Shown here: positions 12,001-19,737 of the stretch, piece after piece
Numbering within the stretch: position 1 is the first letter of the stretch
Layout of the letters: each line of letters starts with the position of its first letter
Virus record (IMG/VR): IMGVR_UViG_3300043568_000218
Span: 1-64,000 of that record
Reading direction: 5' to 3' (one strand)
DNA: 64,000 bases
Source: a virus
Position numbers and translations under genes: made by a program
The notes under the pieces: model-generated
Database searches by the model: none
Seen by the model: only the letters and a program-made list of their open reading frames with translations
Told to the model about the DNA's origin: nothing

Positions 12001-14074
12001 ATATCTTTTCGTACGCTTCTAATTCGGCAGCAGACATTTTAGTTTTATCTATCTTACCGTCTATCTTATAGTTTTCTATATTAGGTATAGCCTTAAGAAG
12101 TTCTTTTTGTTCTTCGGCTCTATACTCTGCTACCTTAGTATCTTTAGCAGAAACTTTAGCAGACTTTGCAATTATTGCATTTATCTCACCAGTCTTACCT
12201 GTAAAGATTGCTGTCTCTCGTGGTGATAATGTCTCTTTATTAATTACTTTATTAGCAATAATATCTAAGATAATATCAGATACGATATTCTTATCTACAA
12301 ATTTTGTGTAGTCTTTATCGCTAATGATATCCTTGCTTTCAACAATAACTTTAGCAGTATCAGCATTGATTGGTGCTACCTTAAAATAAGGATTATACTG
12401 TTTAACTTTACCCTCAACATCTAAGTCTACTTTTACTGTAGCAAAACTTTCTAAGTACTCCGAGTAAGGAACATTTGTGATAGATGCTTTGTCACCAGTA
12501 ATGGTAAACATAGATACCATACCATTAGCGCTAGCCTTAGCAGTGTCTATTACATATTCTCTTCCACGTCCTTTTGCATTAGTCTTAAAAGCTGCCGTAA
12601 GTTCTTCTCTTGATTTTGCTGTATTAGAAAGGTTTAGTTTTTCTCCTTGGTATTTAACAAAAAACTCTCCAGTTGAACTGTCGACACCGTAGCTAATATC
12701 TTTAACAGAACTTAATACGTAAGTACCTATTATCTTTTTCTTATCGGCATTAGTAATAATCTCCCCTGCAGTGTCAGTATCTACATCAAGAATAAGGCTT
12801 ACGATATTATTAACTAGCTCGTCACTAAGACTTTTATTTATGATTGGTACGGGAGTATTAGTTTCATTAGGGGTAACGTATATACCACCAAATGAATTTT
12901 TAGAAACTGCTCCCGGAGCAAAGAAACTAAAGTTTAAGTTCTGCTTTCCAAAGTAGCTTCCGCTATAAGGAATAGGCTTAGCATCAATGTCACTTATTGC
13001 ACCAAAGCTACCAAAGTCTATAGAGTTAATGATCTTGTTTCCTTTAGCGCCTCTGATATAATCATAGGCTGATTCTAGGAAATCAAAACCTTGTCTTAAA
13101 TATTCTCTAGCCTCATCTACAGACATGTTAAAGTTCTTAGCAATCTCTTGGGGATTCTGAGTATTAGTTACTCTGTCCACGTCTGCGGCGCCATCCTTAG
13201 TTTTACTAGGAAGATATCGGCTATTATAATAAACTACTTTACCGTCTTCTGCTACTTCATACTTATCATTAAGTCTAACAATATTTCCTTGTTTATCTGT
13301 AAGAGCATATACAAAAGCATTCTTGTAATCCTCAATTATATAATCAGTATCTACTCCAGACTTAATTACTGATGCTACATGAGGATAGGTATCATTTACA
13401 TCTATCTCGTTGTATCGCATCAGAGTAAGGAATAAACCTCCGTCTACTCCTTTGTAGGGAACACCTTGCTCAGGAGTTTTAGCTTCTCCTGCCAGTAGTT
13501 TACTTAATACGTCTTTTGTAAAGTTTGTATAGAACTTCATTCTTGGGTCAGAACCATTTTCTTCTTTACCCTCAAGAAGTTCCTGTATAGAAGTACTTAA
13601 CGGACTGTCCGGTTTTCTTGTTCTACCATATACAGTATTAGATGAACCTAATGCTAAAGAAGTTTGAACCTTGTCAATCTGATCTTGAATAGTAAGTTCT
13701 TCTTTAGTCTTAGCTAATTCTACCGCAGGATTAGTATCTACTCCTAGGAAGGCAGCAGTTTCATCAAAGCCGTCTTTATCATCAGCTACTAGTCTAGCTA
13801 GTCCTCCCACCTCTCTTATATCTAAACCAAGGTCTTCAAGTTCTGCAAACTTTTCTTCTACGCCCCATAGTTGTTTTATGAAAGGTATAGACATGCGAGC
13901 ATAGTCGATTGCTGAGTTCTGATTATTTGTAAGACCGTATACACGGTTATACATATCATTCAGATACGTCTTTAGATCAAATGGAGTTTTATTTTCCACA
14001 TAAGTCAAAAGATCCTTCGCAATTTTAGTACGAAGGATCCTTAATTGTTTATCGCTAAGAGTACAAGTAATCAT
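2975..14074 (-). CDS. Giant 3699-aa polypeptide: two zincin-like domains, crAss-like virion RNA polymerase, N-half of RecD-like helicase
   Basis: The start overlaps the preceding TAA by one base. Visible domains in order: a zincin-like motif HEYQH at residues 789-793 with a possible third ligand Glu near 810; a second zincin-like motif HEAWH at 956-960 followed by EEYLAEDF (1005-1012) and a hydrophobic helix ending FG at 1045; the RNA polymerase metal loop DFDID at 2504-2508, preceded by an RIPVQG...NIVILPAEIV stretch that matches the beta-prime-type double-psi barrel around the catalytic aspartates; and at the C-terminus an SF1 helicase with Walker A GYAGTGKT (3431-3438), Walker B IIIDES (to ~3520) and motif III GDPAQ (3546-3550). 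The DFDID loop is the signature of crAss-like gp66 (phage phi14:2), a virion-packaged polymerase that transcribes early genes after ejection; the same role is inferred here. The frame ends early at the A13 run, cutting off helicase motifs V-VI. Confidence 0.85.
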   Translation of the reverse strand: MITCTLSDKQLRILRTKIAKDLLTYVENKTPFDLKTYLNDMYNRVYGLTNNQNSAIDYARMSIPFIKQLWGVEEKFAELEDLGLDIREVGGLARLVADDKDGFDETAAFLGVDTNPAVELAKTKEELTIQDQIDKVQTSLALGSSNTVYGRTRKPDSPLSTSIQELLEGKEENGSDPRMKFYTNFTKDVLSKLLAGEAKTPEQGVPYKGVDGGLFLTLMRYNEIDVNDTYPHVASVIKSGVDTDYIIEDYKNAFVYALTDKQGNIVRLNDKYEVAEDGKVVYYNSRYLPSKTKDGAADVDRVTNTQNPQEIAKNFNMSVDEAREYLRQGFDFLESAYDYIRGAKGNKIINSIDFGSFGAISDIDAKPIPYSGSYFGKQNLNFSFFAPGAVSKNSFGGIYVTPNETNTPVPIINKSLSDELVNNIVSLILDVDTDTAGEIITNADKKKIIGTYVLSSVKDISYGVDSSTGEFFVKYQGEKLNLSNTAKSREELTAAFKTNAKGRGREYVIDTAKASANGMVSMFTITGDKASITNVPYSEYLESFATVKVDLDVEGKVKQYNPYFKVAPINADTAKVIVESKDIISDKDYTKFVDKNIVSDIILDIIANKVINKETLSPRETAIFTGKTGEINAIIAKSAKVSAKDTKVAEYRAEEQKELLKAIPNIENYKIDGKIDKTKMSAAELEAYEKIYEKYDDLISPLLGIKKETYNGIPVIDRSSIKAATGEPGAARYDRTNNKIIINREFLKKKFEEKAWTKSRKQKDGSFATALAEDAFATYQDFENFVMEHEYQHSLLTYEQSGATTVGAYEDIINDRAFKKLAIKADNQPATTEVVTEAPVVEKPAATEVVVNEATKQQVFRRRKTSADSDILDKLSGDDEFINKNKNKLKIQGNVTATREQIAAAKTWYENSPLRQHIPFKVMFNAVNTATKNGIARWDVNGITLFKGSDYSDLYHEAWHGFTQMFLTEVEREKLYSEARKQKGKFVAFSGNTVEFAKATEEEIEEYLAEDFREYMLGNKKPVAKSPVKRNIFQKIFDFLMELFGKTRSEDILTNGGNSSYVNEMYEKLRVGDLNQYTFNQANRVFTTLNSNRTVQSTTPQELRDPSKLSYEDSRLIGSTIDALFSQAIDKLNGSGTKTFTTSVIRTVAGRATAYKYAEQKLTEALYNAILDRNDMVAEGFDIQDIDYEIDMLSYALRHFGDPNNLAKPEGVIKYHMENSKFMQFEDRQLAELEGMDDSKLSLKNEFEAKSGNESSAKALASPTLLYTIRSLYAYEKDGSVRLNKLGFPMLMDYNAAWNRIYNITDGARNIDDVYNMLSAASEDYPMIKQFLQKVGPPSTMERTSQELWTEITQIMTMKRIPLVSLHMGLANEYKDEEEIQQDEINQTAGSTVKTTLSITPVRAGGEYRKVGSKWDNAFAIAPEGDFIVLSKDNVNSLNIKAVMAKHGNLLSKKNLDGLFSFMEDIGMPLEDNATTRKAMLSSEDETFKAIYDLHRHLKFGIYTYNNTVGAKNPIVITRPSQLFAKYKVNTNDRLLKAMLGGIAPKFTAIQKFQLKWSDDFSDTTVSNAEGENQYEKSLRGTLMNQIDSINGADTITALTQEGVEGATDLSMNHLAKSRNPFMKSSKFMARLFTKDGEKAIWRNSYGDTIKAEIQLLNMSGASFETKSVKNIIDRSGVASASADAMTKTLQDLYMMMLYGVSEGTRHADKSTTYLYRLITGDPNDFGNAENKIRHLITLSDFSKKTQNGQSLGKIQFIKDLTQHLGSEYERIQKVQSEKVAGNALVGNDTYKKVGSEFVIFDKILNSNTKTALKKYSEKGIATQEQFLAELNNDVELREQVETQIGKYLTSQVSEFNKELNKVDFYNNSALVDPLLEKMLGEKEYSNRISAERKQELIDSIAEAYVANSWQQNLETVLMFYGDPGLYNHAKDEFFKRNAGIGATGGIPRTDLYMQDYINARLSANSLASKFGYTPKKFGKTMVSAVMEDPITKSVYHADYVKSAVAYTKKRLKDRGASEEQIERAVKDITKRFSEYEKMTEADGQGWINFDAYRALLMSLNKWTTNQESLYNKIINGEEITEDLLQFFPVKKMQYWGPLKTDGLPLYAFHKYSLMPLIPNLIQGKNLEALQKKMLEQGVDYALLNSGSKINTLTKNGTADKFYKDASSNRDKTLAIDEEGYEFTPNEIFMDYFKDQLEVHDHFNEKVTFSTQLRKLIEDGLMENGVPTDWRPDIKDATERVLAWEQALESGQEIDSKNYTKLLKYEANLARLVEIKKDQLRKEIGNNMEDLIAFVKRELTRQELAEHELNFIDYDGQTGELKNSLELSLSVDKIEKLLVGVIQKRLINQKINGEALVQVSGVGFEDANKNMRNATEKEIKQYGTNGLTFYEEILDENKNVIGTKAIKVKISLQGSFKNLLKRDDVLKKAQQDGTTPLKALNTLIKQESWLSDGDNRAMVTMVAARIPVQGLNSMEFMEVFEFLPEESGNIVILPAEIVAKSGGDFDIDKMFTMMPNIKAVVKTVSDSTLESLSEEMGRKVTRDEIKNIFKMMEFENPLSEDEQTIYDFIENFGTEQTIVSLAKGDNVKGIENALIADSVDILSMPENFINLITPNGTDILKPIANTMAEQIRGEAPGSKKSPTEIFELGRNLYKHQANSVGKAVLGIIAVNNTFNTLFARTGLVMDTTRILTTDGKGQPVFMTQELYLPHNEIDNKISLSSAYSADLSNRVADIINQMINGAVDVAKDAWIFDIQGNKEVIPSLLFMIQAGVPVKQAVYFVSQPIIRDYIELQRKLKSQFAVPVGYKDVGMFYRIEARNTILFESGDFTATPGEYLNDKGRYDKSKVFNLLREYASQPSLFDENNLETNMKASRLAGYTEADKAVFAHFVEIQEMAGQVTQLTQALKFDNDKTSTLWDARMKLEKMETVSNGISRESIRKIADESPISAFKIQDFIIEQYNRLFPLRDSQAMNATLNYVYAKQKDGLVPIMGIKKKTGQDDETFQRTFRNDLMSFLFQQDYYNFSTNPTTYQGKDVSRDVREVTSLTSGVAIKGDKIYADYATIKNLFESGAYSNPLQWETSAPVDQTVFDFYDEKTGLKLFTKFLFERETLRSYAENSEDAIKATEEFNKYFKSFNVDESEPYRNQKAYEAVLRDRALDNLNYHGHMFYGERAYGRQVLGIKAKYPELFTTYPILSNLEAFTKPYGTTTITNVKFANTLLTSDDLNVYHNNLQDLANPSVSKVSDPTDNENISKIFQRFALFSMIQTGTDLKTTYSMVRALPTEMTTLLLEKPYNDFINKSVPEQQAIVTSYTGLFTDQYSKDNFLSKKVKNYTEDVSKDALVLGEGKNRIINLDPIAQIAVETEKVDVDQEGVSRTIEVGGIPINLDTLGISFQPNSQQVEALNNIAEFIGKGFDENSAIEDNMYTLMGYAGTGKTSITKILLDYLNKAGKSVDITATTHKAKGVLAQAVGRKTKTIHTVLSLAPNIDPARVDLDTLNMSPAKEKPVIPADVIIIDESSFIGPDLFEFIKDKAEKDGQQVIFVGDPAQIKPVAPNSTSDEVTLKENSPVFREVSNKSELTQVERQATGNPLGPILDALRGNLHATKDAFAHRTALNGNEGIVFNDSGKSFIQSAVNAFRSDNFKANRNFTRVITYLNERVPQYNNAVRQGLGYTEEYVPGEILMGYDNYKKKKTRRV
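2989..3001 (-). repeat. A13 homopolymer (T13 on + strand) at the helicase frame break
   Basis: Thirteen consecutive T on the plus strand read as AAAAAAAAAAAAA in the coding direction. The incoming frame decodes four lysines, then T-R-R-V and a TGA at 2977-2975. Removing one A, or slipping +1, enters the open frame that carries helicase motifs V and VI. A -1 shift instead meets TAG after ten codons. The tract may be a sequencing or assembly length error, a transcriptional slippage site, or a real frameshift mutation. Confidence 0.9.
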
Positions 14075-17000
14075 TATTCGCAGCCTAAAGAGTTATCAAA
14101 TTCGTCGTCAATTTCTTTCTGGTCAGCAGCCTTAGCTTTTTCTAAGTCTGCATTAATTGCATCGACCCCATTTACATCTACAGCGTTACTAACATTAGTA
14201 TTAGAGTTCTCTACTTCATCTGGAGTTACGGTTACCCCTGTTGGGATATTTTCCGCATTCTGTCTGTACATATACTCTACACCGTTTTTAAGATCAGTTG
14301 GGTTCAATATCATAGTTTCTTCTGAATTAAGCGGTTTAATTCTAATAGTATTGTCTGAGGTATTCTTTCCGAGTACTTGTACAATACCACTTCTACCGTA
14401 TTTTTTTCTGTCTTTCATTACCAGCAAGTCGTTCTTGCCTACTTCTTCAAAGGTAGGAATTTTTGAGGACAATTCCTGCATTTTTTTATTCATAAGTTTG
14501 GTAAAGTCCTCGATAGATAGACCCTCATCCTCTGCCATTAAGTTGGTAGTATTGTTACGGATATCTTCAAGTTCTTCCAAAGTTGTGGCGTCCTCAATGC
14601 TTTGTTTAACCTTACCTTTTATTCTTTCTTTTACTGTATAAGTTTTGGCCTTACCTGTAAGTACATCACCAACTTGTTCAGTAATTTCAAACATCTCGAT
14701 GTTTTTACTAACCTTTGCTTTCTTAGCACCTAATTCGTAAGATCTAATATTAGCTACAGCTTTTTTACCTAAGGCCTCTTCAATGACATCATCATTTTTA
14801 TTTATGAGAATCATGTCAGCATTCTTGGCAAATCGTCCTGATGTTGTAATAACCGTGTTACCAGCATCAGCGGCTGCTTGCATTCTAGTAAGAGTCTCTG
14901 CGTAAACCTCAGCTGCTTTTTTACTATCTGACTTAAATAAACTAAATAGAACGTCGCCTAGATTTTTATCTCCTACAGCAATACCGTTGTCTGCTAATAC
15001 CTCTTTAAAGATATCATCTGTGTTTATTACATCTTCTCCTAAAGCACTGACATCCATATTGTTATGGACGGTGGTATAGATAATCTTACCCTTAAACTTA
15101 CTTTTTACTTTGCTCTTAGGCTTATTTCCTTTCTTATGTGCATCTATAGCAGCCATAGCCTGTTCTTCAGTATCAAGATATTCAGCTATGATCTCTCCGT
15201 CTTTGATAACATTATATGTATCATCGTTGTAAAGATAAACTGTGTATCCATCTACTTCTTTTTGTTCTTTTACAGCACTTGGATCAACAGTAACAGGTGC
15301 TCCAGTCAAACCATTTCTTTTATTATAGTTAGCTATAACTCTTGCTGCTCTTGGTTCACGTTTAATATAACGAGATATATCACTGTCAGGAATAATTGGT
15401 TTATTATTAGCAATCTGTTCCTGGTTAAATAGCTTAAGATCAGCTCTAAGAATTGTTTGCAAATCCTTAGGCATTTCATTCATAGGGGTATCTACTGTAA
15501 TAGCTTGTCCACCTGCAGTAGTTGTAGGTGTAATTACATTAGACTCTCCTTTTGAAAGTATAGGATTACCTTGGAACTTATTAGATATGATACCAACTGC
15601 CTCATCTAAAGCACTATTACTAGAAACTTTTTTAAATCCTAGAAGCTTACCTAAGAATTTTCTGATCTTGTCTACAAGCTCTGTCCAAAGATTCTCATTG
15701 GTTTTTTCATACGGGATAGCATTTAAAGCATTCTGTGCCAATGGGTTAGTCAGGGCCTCGGCCATAAACTTCTCAGGACTTGCGAGCATTGTATTAAATA
15801 CAGCAACGTCATTAGGGTCTGTTAAAGAATCTTTGTTTGCTTCTCTAAATGTAATCGCAGCATCCATTAATCCTTTAATAGCTTTTGAGAAAGCTGGGTC
15901 TGATAACCCTTCTTCTGTCATCTTCTGGATCAACGGATTTAATACAGAGTATTCAAATGCAACTTGGATGTCTCCAAAGTCTGATGCTGAGTAACGTAAG
16001 TCTACGATTATTCCATCATTCTTAGAATAACTAAATGCGATAGGCTGAGTTGTAGAGATTTCCATCTCCTCCTCAGGTTTAACAAACGTAAGCATTCTAC
16101 GGGCTAATGCTCTTGCTGCAGGCTTACCGTATCTGTTCGCTATAATATAATCTAGTACGTCAGATGTTTTAACCATCTGAGACTTAAGCTTAGGATCTAA
16201 TCCTAGGCCTTTCATTAAATCTCGTAAAGATCGTTTGTCGTTCTTTGATTTAAAATCATATGCTCTAACAAAAGACTCGGCGCCCTCTTCTGCAATTACT
16301 TTACCCGCTAGGTTAAATCCATTCTCTTCTTCAAAGTCTTCTAGGAAGTCAAGGATCTCTTTATATCTAGGGCTATTTGTTTCGATAGGTTTTTTAGTCG
16401 CAGCATCATAAAATGTAGATGGTACTCTTTCGCCGCGCATCAAAGCGTCTATTTCATCAGGCATAAAGAATACGTTAAACTTTTCGTACATCTCACGGAT
16501 AAGGTCATTAACCTTCATTCTGTTTTCAAACTCGCTAAGAGACTCCTGTAATTTTTTAGCAGCAATCTGATGAGCTGCTCTAGCAGCACCACTAAACTTT
16601 TTAGCCGACTCTGAAAAATACATAGGATCATTAAGAAGGTTAACCATCATACTAGCAGCTTTTGAATCTACATCAAGCTCTAGATAATCTTCTAGCATAC
16701 CGTATACTCTGTCTATGTCTGTAGCAAGAAGAGGCTTTCCTCCTTTTGCTGAAGCAGCGGCAAGAACCTTTAAGTAGTTTTCTAAGTCACCTCGCATTTC
16801 TTTTTTAAAGTAATCTACGTGACGAGATGCCGCGTCAGACTCCTCAAAATTTAATTCAGTTTGTCTTGTAGCTCCTATTATAGTTAAAGACTTAGAGTTA
16901 ACACTTACTTCTTTTGTTTTAGTATTACCTTTTGCATCAGTATATTGAATAACAACCTTGTTATTCTTTTTGCTAATAATCTTACCATTAATAGGTTTAC

Positions 17001-19737
17001 CAGCTTTACCTTTATAACTAACTGTTGCACCTACATCTAACTTCTCAACTGTTTCAACAGTATCTCTAATCTCAGTTGCTGTCTCAGGATTAACTGCAGC
17101 TTTTCTAGCTTTCTGCACTTCTAAAGAATGGTTAATCATACTATTCTTTAAACGATTTAAAGCATCAAAGGCTTGTTGCTTTTGCTCACCAATAGCCTGT
17201 TGTTTAGCATCACCTTGTTTGAAGATGGCTATTTCCCCCTGTAAAGATTCTAGTTCGGCGTCTAGCTGTCCTTCATTAAATATGCTACTAATTCTACCGG
17301 CTGTAACTTTTGATAAGATTGGATCCTCAGCTATAGTATTTAAAATACCTCCCATTCTACTCTGAGATCTATCAAATGTATATTCGTTATAGATAGCTTG
17401 TTTCCTTGCTTCTTCAAAACCAATATAATCTATTCTCTCATCTATATCATCAGCGTCAACGCTAAATGGATTATTAATGCTAGAATATTTTTCATGACGC
17501 TCTTTAATCTGAGTAGCTTTATCTAATACAGCATCTAAACGTCCTCTTACATCTTTATTAAATTCATCTTTATTTCCTGACTCGGATGTATAGTTAAATG
17601 CTTCAGCAAGTTCTTCATCGCTCATTCCTTGGTAATCCTCAATCTGATTTGTAAACAGATCGGCGTATCCCTTATTAATAAGCATTGATACGTGAGAGAA
17701 TATAGAATCTTGTACAGCGTCTCCGTGTTCTTTCTTATCTCCGTTGTCTTCAGCGCGATCCATAATCTGAGAGAAATCCTTCTGCGCTTTAATATTGGCG
17801 TAGATAGGATCAAATGTTTTAGTAGGATCTGCCGCAAGATCATTTAAGAAAGTAGTAATCTTAGTTCTTTGTTCTTCTTTTTCTTCTCTCTGTCTTTGAT
17901 ATTGCTCAGGATTCTTATACTTATCGTACATATTTTTAGCGGCCTGAGGAGCTGCCTCAAATGCTAAAGACTGAGGACCTTGTACCAATCCTCCCATTAA
18001 GAAACCAGAGAAGAAAGTCTCAGCACCTTTTGCAGATAGCTGGCTTTTAAATCCTTCATTTAATGAGTCCATGAAGAAAGCAGTTCCTGCTCTTTCTGGA
18101 CTAGCATATGTATCAAGGTAGTAGTTTGTCATTGCTTCAGATACGCCTTCTTGATAACTTTCTTGAAGACCCTCTGCAAGATTAGCTGACATATATCTTA
18201 AACCATTCTTAGCAAGATTCTGAGGTCTAAACTGATTAACGGTATGCTTTAGATATTTTTTACTAAACCAACTTCTAGGATTAGAGGTGTCAATAAATCC
18301 TGCATATTTGCCACCGGCCTTCTTAGAAAAATTCTCAACCATCTTACCTAAGTTACCAGTTGGAATATTTCTAAAAGCTTTAAATCCTCCTAATGCTTTT
18401 TCGAATACAATTTTGTTAGAGAAAAATATAGCCGGGGCATTTGCTAGAGTAGTTTGTACACCAGCAGCTTTAGCTTGTTTAGCAATATCCTCGGCATCTT
18501 GTCCTATAGGAGCTTTACCATTTTTAGTAATGTACTCTTGAATCAATTTATCTTGAACACCGTTTTGAACCATACCGCCCTCTAATCTAGATTCAGCTAG
18601 AGTCGTGTTCATCATTCTAAGGTCTCTATAGAAGCCGCCAAATGTTTTAGATACCTTGGCAAATTCGCCCATCTTATCAAAACCGTTTGCCCCAGTAGAA
18701 ATGTTTTTTAATACATCTACTGTATTATCAAGAGGATTCAAGAAGTTTCCTACTCCTCCCCAGAATTTTCTAGCGCTACTTATATTATTAAGACTATTAC
18801 TTGCTGTACTCATAGTGCGGCCAGCATCTGTAACGTTCAATCCTGCACGAGTAATATCAGCTGCATTTTCAGCAGCCTTCATTCCTCCAAATAGTCCTTT
18901 AACAGCTTTTGTAAAACGACCAGCATTTACTGCGGTTCTCCCAGCGGCTGCAGCATCAGATACAGGATTTAATCCTCCTTGTAATGCTGCCGCTCCCCAT
19001 AGAGCTATTTCTTCTGCGGCTATCTCTCCGATTACTCCAAACGTATATGCAGAGTTTGCATATAGGTTAGTAGCAAATCCTCCAAATCCTTTTCTACTAG
19101 AGTTAGCAATAGACATTGCCTCTTCCATTTCTCTAGCATACTTAGTATCGCCAGCAGTATTTAAACTAAATAAGTCATCCCAGTTACCGAAGGTTTGTTT
19201 AAAACCCATTCCTGCTAGAGTACCCCATTGACTAGAGGCCCTTTTAAAGTCGTCCCATGCTGTACTATTTTGATTATAGTAAGCCTCATTATCTATATAG
19301 GGATTCCAACCAAGTTGCTTAAACTTTGGATGGTTATAATATCTATCAAAGTTATGTTCTTTTCCTGCACCGCTTGATATACCCCATACCTTTGCTGATT
19401 CTACAGCAGTAGGTTTAGCAACAGCTCCAGGACGGTAGGTGTTAGATACTAATTGATTCATTAAATCAATAGTACCATTCCCTTTACTACTAGGACCTTT
19501 AAAAGATGCTTGACCTGATCTATAGGGATCATAACTATTTGGCCCCAAGTTTTTAGGAATACCGTTTGGTATCATGTTCCCAATACTGGAACTTCCCATT
19601 ATCTCATCTACCCCTTGTTTTATCCTAGGTAGATCCTGATCCATTCTAGCCTTAGTCTGACTAAGTAATGTTAAGTACTGATCAATAGGATCTCCCTTTG
19701 GAGGAGTTGCGGTCATCATATCAGCGGCTGATCTCAT
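14074..19737 (-). CDS. 1887-aa putative virion cargo/ejection protein with degenerate zincin-like module and KOW/SH3-like segment
   Basis: The start overlaps the TGA of the upstream gene (ATGA-type), so the genes are translationally coupled. The N-terminal ~600 residues are Ala/Gly-rich with amphipathic helices (for example around 220-300). Residues about 895-955 (VGATVSYKGKAGKPINGKII) look like a small SH3/KOW beta-barrel. Residues 1261-1367 align by eye with the zincin modules in the neighbouring giant genes: FEYSVLNPLI occupies the HExxH position, then PEKFMAEALTNP, then a helix ending FLGKLLG. Both zinc histidines are absent, so peptidase activity is unlikely. The C-terminal part is charged and ends in a coiled-coil-like acidic stretch. 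By position between cargo-like proteins and the RNA polymerase it is probably one of the giant proteins packed in the head or tail and ejected; that role is inferred from crAss-like gene order. Confidence 0.7.
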   Translation of the reverse strand: MRSAADMMTATPPKGDPIDQYLTLLSQTKARMDQDLPRIKQGVDEIMGSSSIGNMIPNGIPKNLGPNSYDPYRSGQASFKGPSSKGNGTIDLMNQLVSNTYRPGAVAKPTAVESAKVWGISSGAGKEHNFDRYYNHPKFKQLGWNPYIDNEAYYNQNSTAWDDFKRASSQWGTLAGMGFKQTFGNWDDLFSLNTAGDTKYAREMEEAMSIANSSRKGFGGFATNLYANSAYTFGVIGEIAAEEIALWGAAALQGGLNPVSDAAAAGRTAVNAGRFTKAVKGLFGGMKAAENAADITRAGLNVTDAGRTMSTASNSLNNISSARKFWGGVGNFLNPLDNTVDVLKNISTGANGFDKMGEFAKVSKTFGGFYRDLRMMNTTLAESRLEGGMVQNGVQDKLIQEYITKNGKAPIGQDAEDIAKQAKAAGVQTTLANAPAIFFSNKIVFEKALGGFKAFRNIPTGNLGKMVENFSKKAGGKYAGFIDTSNPRSWFSKKYLKHTVNQFRPQNLAKNGLRYMSANLAEGLQESYQEGVSEAMTNYYLDTYASPERAGTAFFMDSLNEGFKSQLSAKGAETFFSGFLMGGLVQGPQSLAFEAAPQAAKNMYDKYKNPEQYQRQREEKEEQRTKITTFLNDLAADPTKTFDPIYANIKAQKDFSQIMDRAEDNGDKKEHGDAVQDSIFSHVSMLINKGYADLFTNQIEDYQGMSDEELAEAFNYTSESGNKDEFNKDVRGRLDAVLDKATQIKERHEKYSSINNPFSVDADDIDERIDYIGFEEARKQAIYNEYTFDRSQSRMGGILNTIAEDPILSKVTAGRISSIFNEGQLDAELESLQGEIAIFKQGDAKQQAIGEQKQQAFDALNRLKNSMINHSLEVQKARKAAVNPETATEIRDTVETVEKLDVGATVSYKGKAGKPINGKIISKKNNKVVIQYTDAKGNTKTKEVSVNSKSLTIIGATRQTELNFEESDAASRHVDYFKKEMRGDLENYLKVLAAASAKGGKPLLATDIDRVYGMLEDYLELDVDSKAASMMVNLLNDPMYFSESAKKFSGAARAAHQIAAKKLQESLSEFENRMKVNDLIREMYEKFNVFFMPDEIDALMRGERVPSTFYDAATKKPIETNSPRYKEILDFLEDFEEENGFNLAGKVIAEEGAESFVRAYDFKSKNDKRSLRDLMKGLGLDPKLKSQMVKTSDVLDYIIANRYGKPAARALARRMLTFVKPEEEMEISTTQPIAFSYSKNDGIIVDLRYSASDFGDIQVAFEYSVLNPLIQKMTEEGLSDPAFSKAIKGLMDAAITFREANKDSLTDPNDVAVFNTMLASPEKFMAEALTNPLAQNALNAIPYEKTNENLWTELVDKIRKFLGKLLGFKKVSSNSALDEAVGIISNKFQGNPILSKGESNVITPTTTAGGQAITVDTPMNEMPKDLQTILRADLKLFNQEQIANNKPIIPDSDISRYIKREPRAARVIANYNKRNGLTGAPVTVDPSAVKEQKEVDGYTVYLYNDDTYNVIKDGEIIAEYLDTEEQAMAAIDAHKKGNKPKSKVKSKFKGKIIYTTVHNNMDVSALGEDVINTDDIFKEVLADNGIAVGDKNLGDVLFSLFKSDSKKAAEVYAETLTRMQAAADAGNTVITTSGRFAKNADMILINKNDDVIEEALGKKAVANIRSYELGAKKAKVSKNIEMFEITEQVGDVLTGKAKTYTVKERIKGKVKQSIEDATTLEELEDIRNNTTNLMAEDEGLSIEDFTKLMNKKMQELSSKIPTFEEVGKNDLLVMKDRKKYGRSGIVQVLGKNTSDNTIRIKPLNSEETMILNPTDLKNGVEYMYRQNAENIPTGVTVTPDEVENSNTNVSNAVDVNGVDAINADLEKAKAADQKEIDDEFDNSLGCE

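Noticed and set aside
2975-14074. Stop-codon reassignment (TAG or TGA read as an amino acid), as in some crAss-like phages
   Set aside because: TAA, TGA and TAG all end genes with overlapping or adjacent starts (for example TGA at 19734-19736 and TAG at 57001-57003), and no gene needs readthrough. The TGA after A13 is explained by the frame change.
14045-14641. A 198-codon open frame on the plus strand
   Set aside because: It lies antisense to the start of the 3699-aa gene and the end of the 1887-aa gene. Its product is hydrophobic and Ser/Phe-rich in the way complements of AT-rich coding DNA often are.
18656-19231. A 191-codon plus-strand open frame rich in Ala/Pro/Leu
   Set aside because: It is fully antisense to the Ala/Gly-rich part of the 1887-aa gene and simply mirrors its composition. 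No promoter or other support.
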